Positions 7,889 to 17,215 are shown, counted from the first letter of the stretch. The stretch is 64,000 bases of DNA from Paenibacillus fonticola DSM 21315 (GCF_000381905.1 NZ_KB907276.1:1-64000); one strand, 5' to 3'. The notes: generated by a model not told the origin, from the letters alone. Made by a program: numbers and translations.

Positions 7889-9250
7889 TTATGACCCTGA
7901 GCCTGATCCAGAGCCTGATCCGGAACCTGATGGCGCAGCCGTACGGGTCGTGCGGCGCACGCCATTTCCGCTGCCGGACGAAGGTGCATGTCCAGTTGCC
8001 GCATTGCCGGCGGCATCGAAGGAAGCGAGAAATTCCGCGTTAGTTTTGCTGTCACGCAGCTTCTTCAAGAAACCTTCCACAAAATCGTAGGAATCGTTCA
8101 TATTTTTGCGAATGGCCCAAATCGTATCCAGTTCCTCCTTCGTCAGGAGCACTTCTTCCCGTCTTGTCCCGGAACGGCGAATATCGATCGCCGGAAAAAT
8201 ACGGCGCTCTGCCAGCTTCCGATCCAAATGAAGCTCCATGTTGCCCGTCCCTTTAAACTCTTCATAAATAATATCATCCATTCGCGAGCCTGTATCCACA
8301 AGAGCTGTAGCCAAAATCGTCAGGCTCCCGCCCTCTTCCACATTACGCGCCGAACCAAAAAACCGTTTCGGGCGATGGAAGGCCGCAGGATCGATCCCTC
8401 CGCTTAGCGTACGGCCTGAAGGCGGCACGACAAGATTGTACGCTCTGGCCAGGCGGGTAATACTGTCCAGCAGAATGACGACGTCTTTCTTATGCTCCAC
8501 AAGGCGAAGCGCACGCTGCAGAACAAGCTCAGCCACCTTGATATGATTCTCCGGCAATTCATCGAACGTGGAAGCGATCACTTCCCCCTTTACCGAACGC
8601 TGCATATCCGTAACTTCTTCCGGGCGCTCATCGATAAGTAACACAAATAGCTCAATCTCGGGATGATTAGTAGAAATGCTGTTGGCAATTTCTTTAAGCA
8701 ACAGCGTCTTGCCCGCCTTCGGCGGTGCCACGATCAAACCGCGTTGTCCAAGACCGACAGGGGCTAGAACATCCATGATACGAGTGGATAAATGGTTAGG
8801 GGTTGTTTCAAGCACGAGCTTGCTTTGCGGATAAAGAGGTGTTAATGCCGGGAAGTGCAGACGTTCGGCTGCAATGGACGGATTCTCTCCATTGACGGCA
8901 TTCACTTGCAATAGTCCGAAGTATCGTTCATTTTCTTTCGGCGTTCTACATTTGCCGGATACGAGGTCTCCTGTTCTCAAATCAAACTTTCGTATTTGGG
9001 ATGCGGAAATATAAATATCTTCCGTACTTGGCAAATAATTAATCGGTCGAAGAAACCCGTAGCCTTCCGGCAAAATTTCCAGGACGCCCTCCATAAACAT
9101 GAGACCGCTCTGTTCGGCCTGGGCCCTTAAAATGGCAAAGATCAGTTCCTTCTTCTTCAGCTGACCGTAGTAAGGAATCTGATACTGCTTCGCCAGTTTA
9201 TACAGCTCCGTCAGTTTCATTTCTTCCAAATCGGCAATTTGTAAATCCAT
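7889..9250 (-). CDS. rho: Transcription termination factor Rho
   Basis: 453 residues. N-terminal helical domain at 1-45, cold-shock RNA-binding domain at about 50-118, Walker A APPKAGKT at 175-182, and the RecA-like ring ATPase with the conserved PPSGRTLSGG Q-loop region. The ATG at 9250 is eight bases from AGGTGG; a GTG at 9262 overlaps that site. The last ~45 residues are not conserved and end in seven Gly-Ser repeats, an odd flexible tail. In Bacilli Rho suppresses antisense transcription. Order murA-rho-rpmE as in B. subtilis. Confidence 0.97.
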   Translation of the reverse strand: MDLQIADLEEMKLTELYKLAKQYQIPYYGQLKKKELIFAILRAQAEQSGLMFMEGVLEILPEGYGFLRPINYLPSTEDIYISASQIRKFDLRTGDLVSGKCRTPKENERYFGLLQVNAVNGENPSIAAERLHFPALTPLYPQSKLVLETTPNHLSTRIMDVLAPVGLGQRGLIVAPPKAGKTLLLKEIANSISTNHPEIELFVLLIDERPEEVTDMQRSVKGEVIASTFDELPENHIKVAELVLQRALRLVEHKKDVVILLDSITRLARAYNLVVPPSGRTLSGGIDPAAFHRPKRFFGSARNVEEGGSLTILATALVDTGSRMDDIIYEEFKGTGNMELHLDRKLAERRIFPAIDIRRSGTRREEVLLTKEELDTIWAIRKNMNDSYDFVEGFLKKLRDSKTNAEFLASFDAAGNAATGHAPSSGSGNGVRRTTRTAAPSGSGSGSGSGSGS

Positions 9251-9482
9251 ATAGTATACCACCTATTCAATTTTCATTTTTGTTCAGCGATTTCTCTTCA
9301 TGTTGCTTCTTTTGTTTTCCCTATCTTTGATTTTCCTAATTTTGGTTTACCCTAATTTTCATTGAAACGAATTTTTCTATTACACTATGAGATCAGTATA
9401 AATCTATAAACAATAAAAATGATAGACGCATTTTATTAATATTACCCGGAAATCATCATTTTATGCGGCCGGGCAGAGATAT

Positions 9483-10736
9483 CTACTCTGCCTGACGCCA
9501 CACATCCGCGCCAAGGGCACGCAAGTTGGTTACAAGATGATCATAGCCGCGATCGATCAGCTCCACGCCCGATATTTCGGTCACTCCGTCTTTGACGGTC
9601 AAACCGGCAATAACGAGAGCGGCTCCGGCCCGTAAATCGGTAGCTTTCACTTTAGCGGCATTGAGCTCGCCGCCCTCAATAATAGCTGACCGGCCTTCCA
9701 CGCGGATTTTAGCGCCCATGCGTATGAGCTCAGGCACATGCTTGAATCTGTTGCTGTATACAAAATCGCTTAGCACACTGACTCCTTCAGCCTGCGTCAG
9801 CAAGCTTGTCATCGGCGATTGCATATCAGTCGGAAAACCAGGATAGATTAAAGCCTTCACGTCGACATGCTCATACTTGGATGCGCCGAGCACACGAATC
9901 GACTCGTCCATCTCTTCGACACTGACGCCCATTTCAATCAATTTCGCTGTTAGCGCCTCCAAGTGTTTAGGAATGACCCCATCGATAATCATATCGCCGC
10001 GCGTGGCCGCCGCTGCAATCATATAGGTACCTGCCTGAATCCGATCGGGAATAATGGAATGACGGCAGCCGCGAAGCTCCTTAACTCCTTCAATCCGGAT
10101 CGTTTCTGTACCAGCACCCTTAATGCTGGCTCCCATAGCATTTAACAATGTAGCTACATCTATGATTTCAGGCTCCTTCGCCGCATTCTCAATAATAGTA
10201 GAGCCTTTAGCTCTTGCAGCAGCCAGCATTATATTTATCGTAGCTCCAACGCTGCAAACATCGAGATAAATTTTAGCGCCTCTTAATTCCTTCGCTTTGA
10301 GATGAATAGAACCATGTTCATTGGTAACTGTAGCCCCGAGTGCTTCAAATCCTTTAATGTGCTGGTCAATGGGGCGCGGCTCGAAATTACAGCCCCCCGG
10401 CAAGCCGATCGTAGCCTCGCCAAATCGCCCGAGCATCGCTCCCATCATATAATAAGAAGCGCGTAATTTCTTTACAGGCCCGTTAGGCATCGGGATAGAG
10501 CGAATCTGGCTGGGATCAATTTTGATCTGGCTGTCTTGCCAGGTCACGGTAGCCCCAAGCTCCTCCAAAATTTCCGTATATACAGCCACATCGCTCAGAT
10601 GCGGCAAATTATCCAGCGCTACTTCTGACTCCGCTAAAATGGCAGCAGGAAGAAGCGCAATGGCGCTATTTTTAGCTCCGCTAATTTGGACGGTTCCCTT
10701 TAGCGGACGCCCGCCACTGATCATTAACTTTTCCAT
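9483..10736 (-). CDS. murA: UDP-N-acetylglucosamine 1-carboxyvinyltransferase
   Basis: 417 residues, the usual length. SGAKNSA at 19-25 supplies the active-site Lys22/Asn23, and the loop GLPGGCNFEPRP holds the catalytic and fosfomycin-reactive Cys116. It transfers enolpyruvate from PEP to UDP-GlcNAc, the first committed step of peptidoglycan synthesis. Its place between fba and rho corresponds to the second B. subtilis copy (murAB/murZ), so another murA probably exists elsewhere. A hairpin GGCAGAGT/CTCTGCC straddles the stop codon region at 9472-9495. Confidence 0.95.
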   Translation of the reverse strand: MEKLMISGGRPLKGTVQISGAKNSAIALLPAAILAESEVALDNLPHLSDVAVYTEILEELGATVTWQDSQIKIDPSQIRSIPMPNGPVKKLRASYYMMGAMLGRFGEATIGLPGGCNFEPRPIDQHIKGFEALGATVTNEHGSIHLKAKELRGAKIYLDVCSVGATINIMLAAARAKGSTIIENAAKEPEIIDVATLLNAMGASIKGAGTETIRIEGVKELRGCRHSIIPDRIQAGTYMIAAAATRGDMIIDGVIPKHLEALTAKLIEMGVSVEEMDESIRVLGASKYEHVDVKALIYPGFPTDMQSPMTSLLTQAEGVSVLSDFVYSNRFKHVPELIRMGAKIRVEGRSAIIEGGELNAAKVKATDLRAGAALVIAGLTVKDGVTEISGVELIDRGYDHLVTNLRALGADVWRQAE

Positions 10737-10826
10737 AAGACGAAAATCCCCCTGAAGCCAAAAATAAGTCTTAGCTTAATAACTCTAATGATTCTTATCC
10801 ATAATACCACTTCTATGCTGAAATAG

Positions 10827-10860
10827 GAAAGACACCGCATGAAGAGCGGTGTCTTTCTTG
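10827..10860 (-). terminator. Terminator after fba
   Basis: Perfect stem AAAGACACCGC / GCGGTGTCTTT, eight-base loop, followed by a short T-rich stretch on the minus strand. It lies about 40 bases past the fba stop. Confidence 0.7.
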
Positions 10861-10897
10861 TAATATAAGACTTCAAATCGTGCCTAGAAGTGAATGA

Positions 10898-11752
10898 TTA
10901 TGCTTGGTTGTTAGAGCCAAACTCGCGTATTTTACCAATAACCGTTTGTTTGATAGCTTCACGGCCAGGTTTCAGGAATACACGCGGATCGTATGCTTCC
11001 GTCTTCTCAGCGAGAACTTCCCGAACTACTTTCGTGAAGGAAATTTGGTTCTCTGTGTTCACGTTGATTTTGGAAGTACCCAGAGAAATAGCTTTCTTAA
11101 TATCATGAAGAGGGATGCCTGTGCCGCCATGCAGAACGAGCGGAACGCTAACCGCGTTGCAGATTTCCTCCATTTCCTTGAAGCCCAGGTTCGGTTCGCC
11201 TTTGTATGGTCCATGTACGGATCCAAGAGCTGGTGCAAGTGTGTCGATGCCTGTCTCTTGGACGATGCGGATACAATCATCCAGCTTCGCGTACATCACT
11301 TCACCGATCACATCGTCTTCTTGTCCGCCGACCATACCTACTTCAGCTTCGACGGAAACGCCTTTGGAATGCGCATATTCAACGACAGCTTTCGTCGTAT
11401 CAATGTTCTTATCGATTGGGCTGTGGGAGTCATCGATCATAACGGAAGTAAATCCGGCTTCGATCGCCTCTTTACATTTCTCAATGCTTGAACCATGGTC
11501 AAGGTGGATTGCAACAGGGATAGTGATTTTCAAATCTTCCATCAGACCTTGCACCATCTTAACAACGGTGTTAAAGCCGCCCATGTAACGTGCTGCGCCT
11601 TCAGAAACACCAAGGATTACCGGTGATTTCTCTTCTTCAGCAGCCTCAAGAATAGCGTGTGTCCACTCCAGGTTGTTGATGTTGTACTGACCCACTGCAT
11701 ACTTACCTTTAAGAGCTTTGTTCAACATGTCTGTCATACTTACTAATGGCAT
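10898..11752 (-). CDS. fba: Fructose-1,6-bisphosphate aldolase, class II
   Basis: 284 residues. The class II zinc and catalytic residues are visible: IHLDHGSS (H83, D85, H86), VHGPYKG (H180) and VLHGGTG (H208). It cleaves fructose 1,6-bisphosphate to glyceraldehyde 3-phosphate and DHAP in glycolysis and gluconeogenesis. The ATG at 11752 follows CTAGGAGGATTGGAGCC; the longer frame upstream has no ribosome-binding site. In B. subtilis a transaldolase gene lies between fba and murA; it is absent here. Confidence 0.96.
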   Translation of the reverse strand: MPLVSMTDMLNKALKGKYAVGQYNINNLEWTHAILEAAEEEKSPVILGVSEGAARYMGGFNTVVKMVQGLMEDLKITIPVAIHLDHGSSIEKCKEAIEAGFTSVMIDDSHSPIDKNIDTTKAVVEYAHSKGVSVEAEVGMVGGQEDDVIGEVMYAKLDDCIRIVQETGIDTLAPALGSVHGPYKGEPNLGFKEMEEICNAVSVPLVLHGGTGIPLHDIKKAISLGTSKINVNTENQISFTKVVREVLAEKTEAYDPRVFLKPGREAIKQTVIGKIREFGSNNQA

Positions 11753-11939
11753 GGCTCCAATCCTCCTAGGACGTTTGTTTATATTCATTTTGCCGACATT
11801 CACACGTAATTATTATAACACAACCCGACAAAAATACTATTCAAGCTTTTCCATCTATTTGTGAAACTCTCATGTTGTACAGCGATTTAGAAGCAGGGGA
11901 ACTCCCAGTAGATTTTACCCGGTTTATTATACAAAGAAA

Positions 11940-11993
11940 CCTCCTTTAGAATAAACGCAGGGAAATGGAAATCCTGCTCTTACCTAAAGGAGG
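11940..11993 (-). terminator. Long hairpin after spo0F
   Basis: Minus strand CCTCCTTTAG pairs with CTAAAGGAGG across about 34 bases that fold again (AGCAGGA / TCCCTGC), followed by TTTCTTTG. It is a likely spo0F terminator. The remaining intergenic sequence 11753-12090 shows only a possible TATAAT -10 for fba near 11810. Confidence 0.7.
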
Positions 11994-12090
11994 CTGCCTT
12001 ATCTTATACAATGAAGCATGAAGGAACCGTTCATACAATCCCGATCGGCCTCTGAGTTCGGCTGATTCAGACTGAGGTGATATTATGCGC

Positions 12091-12468
12091 TTAAAGAACA
12101 GCGCCGCCTTTCAGCTCCATGTTTACTGCCAATCTCATTTCATCAATGTCGAAAGGCTTCGTAAAATGTCTCAACGCGCCGAGTTCGGTCGCTTCCTTGA
12201 TCATATCCAGCTCGCCGTAGGCAGTCATCATAATTACCTTGATGGCCGGATTGACTTCCTTGATATGTTTCAAGATCTCAAGTCCATCCATACCAGGAAT
12301 CTTCATGTCGAGAAGCACCAGATCCGGCGAATCACTGCGGACGATTTCTAATGCCATCTTGCCGTTAGCAGCCTGGAACGTCTTATAGCCCTCGCTGCTG
12401 AACACTTCCATCAATAAGATACGGATTCCGTTCTGATCATCAACAATCAACACTTTCTTCTCTTCCAC
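12091..12468 (-). CDS. spo0F: Sporulation phosphorelay response regulator Spo0F
   Basis: A single receiver domain of 125 residues with no output domain. Acidic pocket D10/D11, phosphorylated D54 (LLDMKIPGMDG), T82 and K104 match B. subtilis numbering exactly. It takes phosphate from sporulation kinases and passes it to Spo0B and then Spo0A. The start is a GTG at 12468 after GTAGGAGGGTG. Upstream lie a sigma-H-like promoter and two Spo0A boxes, implying the positive feedback known in B. subtilis. Neighbours pyrG and fba match B. subtilis. Confidence 0.95.
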   Translation of the reverse strand: MEEKKVLIVDDQNGIRILLMEVFSSEGYKTFQAANGKMALEIVRSDSPDLVLLDMKIPGMDGLEILKHIKEVNPAIKVIMMTAYGELDMIKEATELGALRHFTKPFDIDEMRLAVNMELKGGAVL

Positions 12469-12513
12469 TGAGACACCCTCCTACAAGTTACCCTTGTAAT
12501 CCTCATAAAGGTA

Positions 12514-12541
12514 TAATTCGCCTCAATTTAGGAAATCCCTT
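12514..12541 (-). promoter_or_regulatory. Sigma-H-like promoter of spo0F
   Basis: Minus strand AAGGGATTT (12541-12533), 10-base spacer, GGCGAATTA (12522-12514). The -10 fits the sigma-H consensus RnnGAATww fully, the -35 RnAGGAwww with one mismatch. It lies about 50 bases upstream of the spo0F GTG. The B. subtilis gene has a sigma-H promoter in the same place. Confidence 0.55.
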
Positions 12542-12650
12542 CTGAATTGGTAAAAAGATACTTAAAAACATTCGGAATATCCCGGAGGGCTGTTCCCGTG
12601 GTTTAATATAGAAGAAAAATGTAAAATAATCTTTCTTATTTGAACCGGTC

Positions 12651-12676
12651 TGTCGAATTTGACCCAGACTGTCGAA
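12651..12676. promoter_or_regulatory. Two Spo0A boxes upstream of spo0F
   Basis: Two perfect TGTCGAA heptamers (0A boxes) start at 12651 and 12670, 19 bases apart, in the same orientation. They lie about 180-210 bases upstream of spo0F, between it and the pyrG stop. They are likely sites where Spo0A~P controls spo0F. Confidence 0.65.
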
Positions 12677-12677
12677 C

Positions 12678-14279
12678 TTAGGCTTGATGTACTATCGAAG
12701 CTTTCACAAATTCCCGGAACAATGGCTGCGGCCGATTCGGACGGGAGGAGAATTCTGGATGGAATTGAACCGCCAAGAACCACGGGTGGTCTGGAAGCTC
12801 GATAATCTCAACCAGCCGTCCGTCCGGCGATGACCCGGAAATCCGCAGACCCGCTGCTTCAAGCTGTTCACGGAAATTATTGTTGAACTCATACCGATGG
12901 CGGTGTCTCTCGTGAACAAGTTCTTCCCGATAGCATTTTTCGGCAAGCGAGCCCTTCTCCAGCTTGCACGGATACAGTCCGAGGCGCATCGTGCCGCCTA
13001 AATCCTCGATATCCTTCTGCTCTGGCAGAAGGTCGATAACAGGATAGGCCGTCGACGGATTGATCTCTGAGCTATTCGCCCCGTCCAATCCAGCCAGCGC
13101 GCGGGCAAACTCAATGACAGCCACCTGCATGCCAAGGCAAATTCCAAAGAACGGAATTTTGTGCTCGCGGGCATAGCGGATCGTTGTAATTTTGCCCTCA
13201 ATCCCCCGGTCGCCAAAGCCTCCGGGCACAAGGATGCCGCCAATGCCTTTTAACTGCTCGGCCACATTCTCAGAAGTTACTTCCTCCGCGTTCACCCAGC
13301 GGATCTTCACTTCCGCATTGTTATCGAAGCCCGCATGCGACAGCGACTCAACAACGCTCAAGTATGCATCATGAAGGGCTACGTATTTACCGACGATGGC
13401 AATTTCAACCGTCTTCTCGAGCTTGTTAATGCGGTCAACAAGCTCCACCCATTCGCTCATGTCCGGAGCCGGAGCATTCAGCTTCAGATGATTTACGACA
13501 ATCTCATCCAAACCTTCCTCCTGAAGGTTAAGCGGAATCTCATATAACGTATCCGCATCGCGGCACTCTACGACCGCATTGGCATCAATATCGCAGAAGA
13601 GAGCGATCTTCGCCTTCATGTCCTCGGACAGCTCATACTCTGTACGGCATACGATTACGTTCGGCTGAATGCCGATGCTGCGGAGTTCTTTGACACTATG
13701 CTGGGTCGGCTTTGTCTTCACTTCACCGGCAGCCTTGATATATGGAATAAGCGTGACGTGGATATACATGACATTGTCGCGCCCAACATCGCTCTTGATC
13801 TGACGGATCGCTTCCAGGAATGGCAAGCTTTCGATATCGCCCACCGTTCCGCCGATCTCCGTAATGACCACATCCGAGCCCGTCTCGCGGCCAGCCAGGA
13901 ACACACGCTCTTTGATTTCGTTCGTAATGTGCGGGATCACTTGAACCGTTCCACCGAGGTATTCCCCGCGGCGCTCTTTGCCGATGACGGAGGAATAAAC
14001 TTTGCCTGTCGTGATGTTGCTGTTCCTAGACAGATTGATGTCGATAAAACGCTCATAGTGACCGAGGTCGAGGTCTGTCTCAGCCCCGTCGTCCGTGACG
14101 AACACTTCCCCATGCTGGTAAGGACTCATCGTACCCGGATCCACGTTGATGTAAGGATCGAATTTCTGGATCGTTACCTTTAAACCTCTATTTTTAAGCA
14201 GCCTGCCGAGTGAAGCGGCCGTAATCCCTTTGCCAAGGGAAGATACAACCCCGCCTGTTACGAAAATATATTTTGCCAC
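12678..14279 (-). CDS. pyrG: CTP synthase
   Basis: 533 residues with two domains. The N-terminal amidoligase has FVTGGVVSSLGKGI (P-loop at about 6-19). The C-terminal class I glutamine amidotransferase has the nucleophile in PFFGICLGMQ (near residue 380) and the HPEF histidine/glutamate pair near the end. It makes CTP from UTP, ATP and glutamine. Its transcript starts with GGGC and passes an attenuator, as in the known CTP-sensed regulation of Bacillus pyrG. It is flanked by rpoE and spo0F, as in B. subtilis. Confidence 0.97.
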   Translation of the reverse strand: MAKYIFVTGGVVSSLGKGITAASLGRLLKNRGLKVTIQKFDPYINVDPGTMSPYQHGEVFVTDDGAETDLDLGHYERFIDINLSRNSNITTGKVYSSVIGKERRGEYLGGTVQVIPHITNEIKERVFLAGRETGSDVVITEIGGTVGDIESLPFLEAIRQIKSDVGRDNVMYIHVTLIPYIKAAGEVKTKPTQHSVKELRSIGIQPNVIVCRTEYELSEDMKAKIALFCDIDANAVVECRDADTLYEIPLNLQEEGLDEIVVNHLKLNAPAPDMSEWVELVDRINKLEKTVEIAIVGKYVALHDAYLSVVESLSHAGFDNNAEVKIRWVNAEEVTSENVAEQLKGIGGILVPGGFGDRGIEGKITTIRYAREHKIPFFGICLGMQVAVIEFARALAGLDGANSSEINPSTAYPVIDLLPEQKDIEDLGGTMRLGLYPCKLEKGSLAEKCYREELVHERHRHRYEFNNNFREQLEAAGLRISGSSPDGRLVEIIELPDHPWFLAVQFHPEFSSRPNRPQPLFREFVKASIVHQA

Positions 14280-14373
14280 AGTTTAAAAACCTCCTACATA
14301 ATAGTCCAGAAATTCAGGCGACTCAGATCATAGCGTAACCCATTAGCTCAATAATCATAGCTAAAAATGGCAT

Positions 14374-14420
14374 AAAAAAACAAAAAAGTGACACCCGAAT
14401 AGGTCGGGGCACTTTTTAAA
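14374..14420 (-). terminator. pyrG leader attenuator
   Basis: Minus strand AGTGCCCCGA pairs with TCGGGTGTCACT and is followed by a long T tract (14387-14374). It stands about 35-80 bases after the GGGC start, inside the pyrG leader. The 5' side of the stem has CCCC, which could pair with extra G residues added at the transcript start when CTP is low. Confidence 0.75.
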
Positions 14421-14451
14421 ATTAGAACATATTTATAGGTTTGAATCATAA

Positions 14452-14491
14452 GCCCATGCAATAGTTTAACCGTTCGCCACTTCTCTGTCAA
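14452..14491 (-). promoter_or_regulatory. pyrG promoter with GGGC start site
   Basis: Minus strand TTGACA (14491-14486), 17-base spacer, TAAACT (14468-14463), then GGGC at 14455-14452, seven bases downstream of the -10. This is the arrangement used by B. subtilis pyrG for reiterative G addition. The rpoE terminator is not separately visible, so some read-through could enter. Confidence 0.8.
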
Positions 14492-14559
14492 GTAAAGAAG
14501 AAAGCATTTCTACGGGTAAAAATTGTGGCAATCTCGTGCACAAAAAGGGGACGAAAAAC

Positions 14560-15126
14560 CTATTTTTCCTCATATTCATCGTCGTATTCGTCTTCTTCAG
14601 ACTCAATCTCTTCGTCGTCCTCATCTAAATCTTCATCATCGATCAGGGAGTCATCTTCGACCTCATCGACTTCATCGACTTCTTCATCATCTTCATCCGA
14701 GAACAGTTCGTCTTGATCTTCTTCATCATCGATTGCATCAAAGTCCTCGTCCTCGTCAGAGAAGTTCTCTTCCTCGTCGGTAAAGTCTTCATCCTCCAGG
14801 TCGTCGTCATCATCGTTAATGATGCGCGGACGCTTCGCATTCGCCACAGGATCCTCAGACTTCTCAATCGGGTACCAGCGCTTCAAGCCCCACAAGTTGG
14901 TGCCGACGCAAGCAAATCGTCCGTCGATGTTAATCTCCGTGTACAATTGAGCGATCGCTTCATTGATTTCTGCCTCAGACATATTGCGGATCTTAGCTAC
15001 CTCGCTCATCAGGTCGCGGTAATAATACGGTGTATTCGCCGCTTTTAAAATCAAAAAGGCCAAGTCAACCATCGGAATTTCATGCACTTTCTCCGGGTCG
15101 ATTTTCAAATTAAGTGGGGTACTCAC
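14560..15126 (-). CDS. rpoE: RNA polymerase delta subunit
   Basis: 188 residues. The N-terminal ~90 residues form the winged HARE-HTH domain (MVDLAFLILKAANTPYYYRDLM, and GRFACVGTNLWGLKRWYP). The rest is an extremely acidic Asp/Glu tail, as expected. Delta binds core RNA polymerase, speeds recycling and displaces RNA. The likely start is the GTG at 15126, giving the usual STPLNLK N-terminus; an upstream GTG at 15147 is in frame. TTGACA at 15253-15248 on the minus strand may be its -35. Confidence 0.95.
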   Translation of the reverse strand: MSTPLNLKIDPEKVHEIPMVDLAFLILKAANTPYYYRDLMSEVAKIRNMSEAEINEAIAQLYTEINIDGRFACVGTNLWGLKRWYPIEKSEDPVANAKRPRIINDDDDDLEDEDFTDEEENFSDEDEDFDAIDDEEDQDELFSDEDDEEVDEVDEVEDDSLIDDEDLDEDDEEIESEEDEYDDEYEEK

Positions 15127-15600
15127 CAGGCGGACACTTCCTCTCACGCAAAGTTCAGAATACAGGTATCCGAAATCAAATTGTAAATTGATTCCTTAAC
15201 TAACATATCCATATCACACATAAGTAAAACCTATTTGGTATTGCCATGTCAAGTTTATTCCTCCAGCCGAAATATGTCCAAAGGATGTCGGGAACATTCG
15301 GCGGCAAAGTGACTGCCCACACAAAAAGACGGGAACGAGTCGTTCGCCGTCTCTTGACTGTATCCTATCCGGAAAAGAAGCGCCTTGTCCGGATGGCCGC
15401 GAAGGCTGCAAAAACCTTCATTACATCCTATGTCTGTAAGTCCGCTTTGACACGGGACTCCAGGGCCAATCCCTATAATTCATCAAAAAATATCGAGACC
15501 TGTTTGCCCATTTCCTTGAAACAGGGCCTCTTCCCCACTCCCGGGTAAAGCCGTCATCATAGAATACTCCAACACGCTAATCTCGGGAGGACACCAGATT
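15127..15600. other. Intergenic region between rpoE and the subtilase
   Basis: It holds the divergent promoter zone of the minus-strand rpoE and the plus-strand protease gene. A 100-codon open frame at 15246-15548 (+) has no ribosome-binding site and no family resemblance, so I do not call it. No RNA structure is obvious. Confidence 0.4.
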
Positions 15601-16746
15601 ATGGATTACTCCAAACTTTTGCGATATTTGAATGACTACATCGACACTTCCGGACAGGGCGGGCGGCATATTATCCGATTTTCGCAGCCCGCCCATTATG
15701 CTGAATGCCTTCGCCAATTACTGAAATACCGGCGCAAATATCCCGCCCTGCGGCTTGTTCGCTCTTCATCGCTGCTTCACGCCCTGTTCTGTCCATTACG
15801 AACACCGGATGCCGCAATATACGCAGAGCCCGAACTATCTATTGAAGAGGATGCCACGATCAGCGTTCATTCCTCAGCATCCTCCGGTAAAGAACGGGCA
15901 ACCGACATTCCTTGGGGCGTCAAGCGCATCGGTGCCCCCGAGACGTGGTCAGTATCGACTGGACACCGTATCCGTATAGGCGTCATCGATACGGGAGCTG
16001 ACTATAGCCACCCTGATTTGCACCATTCCCTCGCTCGGGGGATTCACCTGCTGAACCGGGCCGGCCTGCCTCATGACGACAACGGGCATGGCACGCATAT
16101 TGCCGGCACGATCGCAGCGGCTGGCGGATCGCAAGGGATGATCGGCGTGGCTCCCCGCTCTTTGATTTATCCGGTAAAGGCGTTTGATCATAATGGCTCG
16201 GCGTACGTCTCCGACATTATTCTCGGAATCGACTGGTGCGTCAGAAACCATATGCACATTATCAATATGAGCTTCGGGATGAAATCAACGAGTCAATCTT
16301 TGAGAAATATTGTCAGTAAAGCGCACGAAGCAGGCGTTGTCATTGTCGCCTCCTCAGGAAACGACAAAAAACAGCGTACCGCCGATTATCCGGCAAAATA
16401 TGCTCAAACGATTTCAGTGGGAGCCACGAACCGGGATGGAAAAATCGCCTCCTTCAGCAATTTCGGGCCTTACATTGACATTTACGCGCCCGGTGAAAAA
16501 ATAACGTCCTCTTGGCTAGGCGGAGGCCACCGCGAAATGAGCGGTACATCCATGGCGACTTCCCATGTCAGCGGTGCAATCGCCCTGCTGCTCGCGCTGC
16601 GCCCTGGCCTGACACCGGGCGAGATCAAGCGCCGGCTGCGCCGCACGGCCCGGCCGCTGCCCTGCTCTACCGCCCGGGCCCGGTCCAGGCCCGGCGAAGT
16701 CAATGCGGTACGGCTGCTGCGCGGCCGTACCGGGCGGCGGGCGTAG
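15601..16746 (+). CDS. Subtilisin-like serine protease (S8), no signal peptide
   Basis: 381 residues. The catalytic triad is D130 (IGVIDTG), H163 (NGHGTH) and S317 (GTSMATSH), with the oxyanion Asn254. No signal sequence or membrane segment is present, and the ~100-residue N-terminal part is short, so this may act in the cytoplasm or be exported some other way. The ATG follows CTCGGGAGGACACCAGATT. The last ~45 residues are Arg/Pro-rich and GC-rich, unlike the rest. No partner gene is adjacent. Confidence 0.88.
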   Translation: MDYSKLLRYLNDYIDTSGQGGRHIIRFSQPAHYAECLRQLLKYRRKYPALRLVRSSSLLHALFCPLRTPDAAIYAEPELSIEEDATISVHSSASSGKERATDIPWGVKRIGAPETWSVSTGHRIRIGVIDTGADYSHPDLHHSLARGIHLLNRAGLPHDDNGHGTHIAGTIAAAGGSQGMIGVAPRSLIYPVKAFDHNGSAYVSDIILGIDWCVRNHMHIINMSFGMKSTSQSLRNIVSKAHEAGVVIVASSGNDKKQRTADYPAKYAQTISVGATNRDGKIASFSNFGPYIDIYAPGEKITSSWLGGGHREMSGTSMATSHVSGAIALLLALRPGLTPGEIKRRLRRTARPLPCSTARARSRPGEVNAVRLLRGRTGRRA

Positions 16747-16927
16747 GCGCCGGAGCACAGCAAAGCGCAAAGCGCAACGAGCACAGCAAACGCCGGAGCA
16801 CACAAAGGAACTGCCCAATAAGACCCTAGAGTTAGACGGAGGACATCACGTTTTTCCGTCTAATTTTTTTTCACATCTGCTTTTATCCTGTTGTGAGGTG
16901 TTGGTCCTGAGGTAGCTAGTTGTCGTC

Positions 16928-17215
16928 GGTTGGTTGTCGGCTGTGAGGCTTGGGTGGGTGGCTTGGTGGCTTGGTGGCTTGGTGGCTTGAGTGGCTTGAG
17001 TGGCTTGGTGTACTTGAGTGGCCAGGTGGTCGGTGGTCCGTGAGGCTTGGGTGGCTGGGTGGCTGGCTGGGTGGCTTGGTGGCTTGGTGGCTTGGTGGCT
17101 TGGTGGCTTGAGTGGCTTGGTGTACTTGAGTGGCCAGGTGGTCGGTGGTCCGTGAGGCTTGGGTGGCTGGGTGGCTGGCTGGGTGACCTAGGTGGCTTGG
17201 GTGGATGGCTGGGCA
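16928..17215. repeat. GC-rich minisatellite: 10-base units inside a 112-bp tandem repeat
   Basis: Units of GGCTTGGTGG / GGCTTGAGTG are repeated many times. The higher-order block ending CCAGGTGGTCGGTGGTCCGTGAGG occurs at about 17021 and again 112 bases later, so the region is a two-copy tandem duplication of a repeat tract. All codons possible here are low complexity; the 137-residue Pro-rich open frame on the minus strand is a by-product. Confidence 0.85.

Noticed and set aside
15246..15548. 100-codon plus-strand frame upstream of the subtilase
   Set aside because: No ribosome-binding site; the content looks non-coding; it overlaps the likely rpoE promoter.
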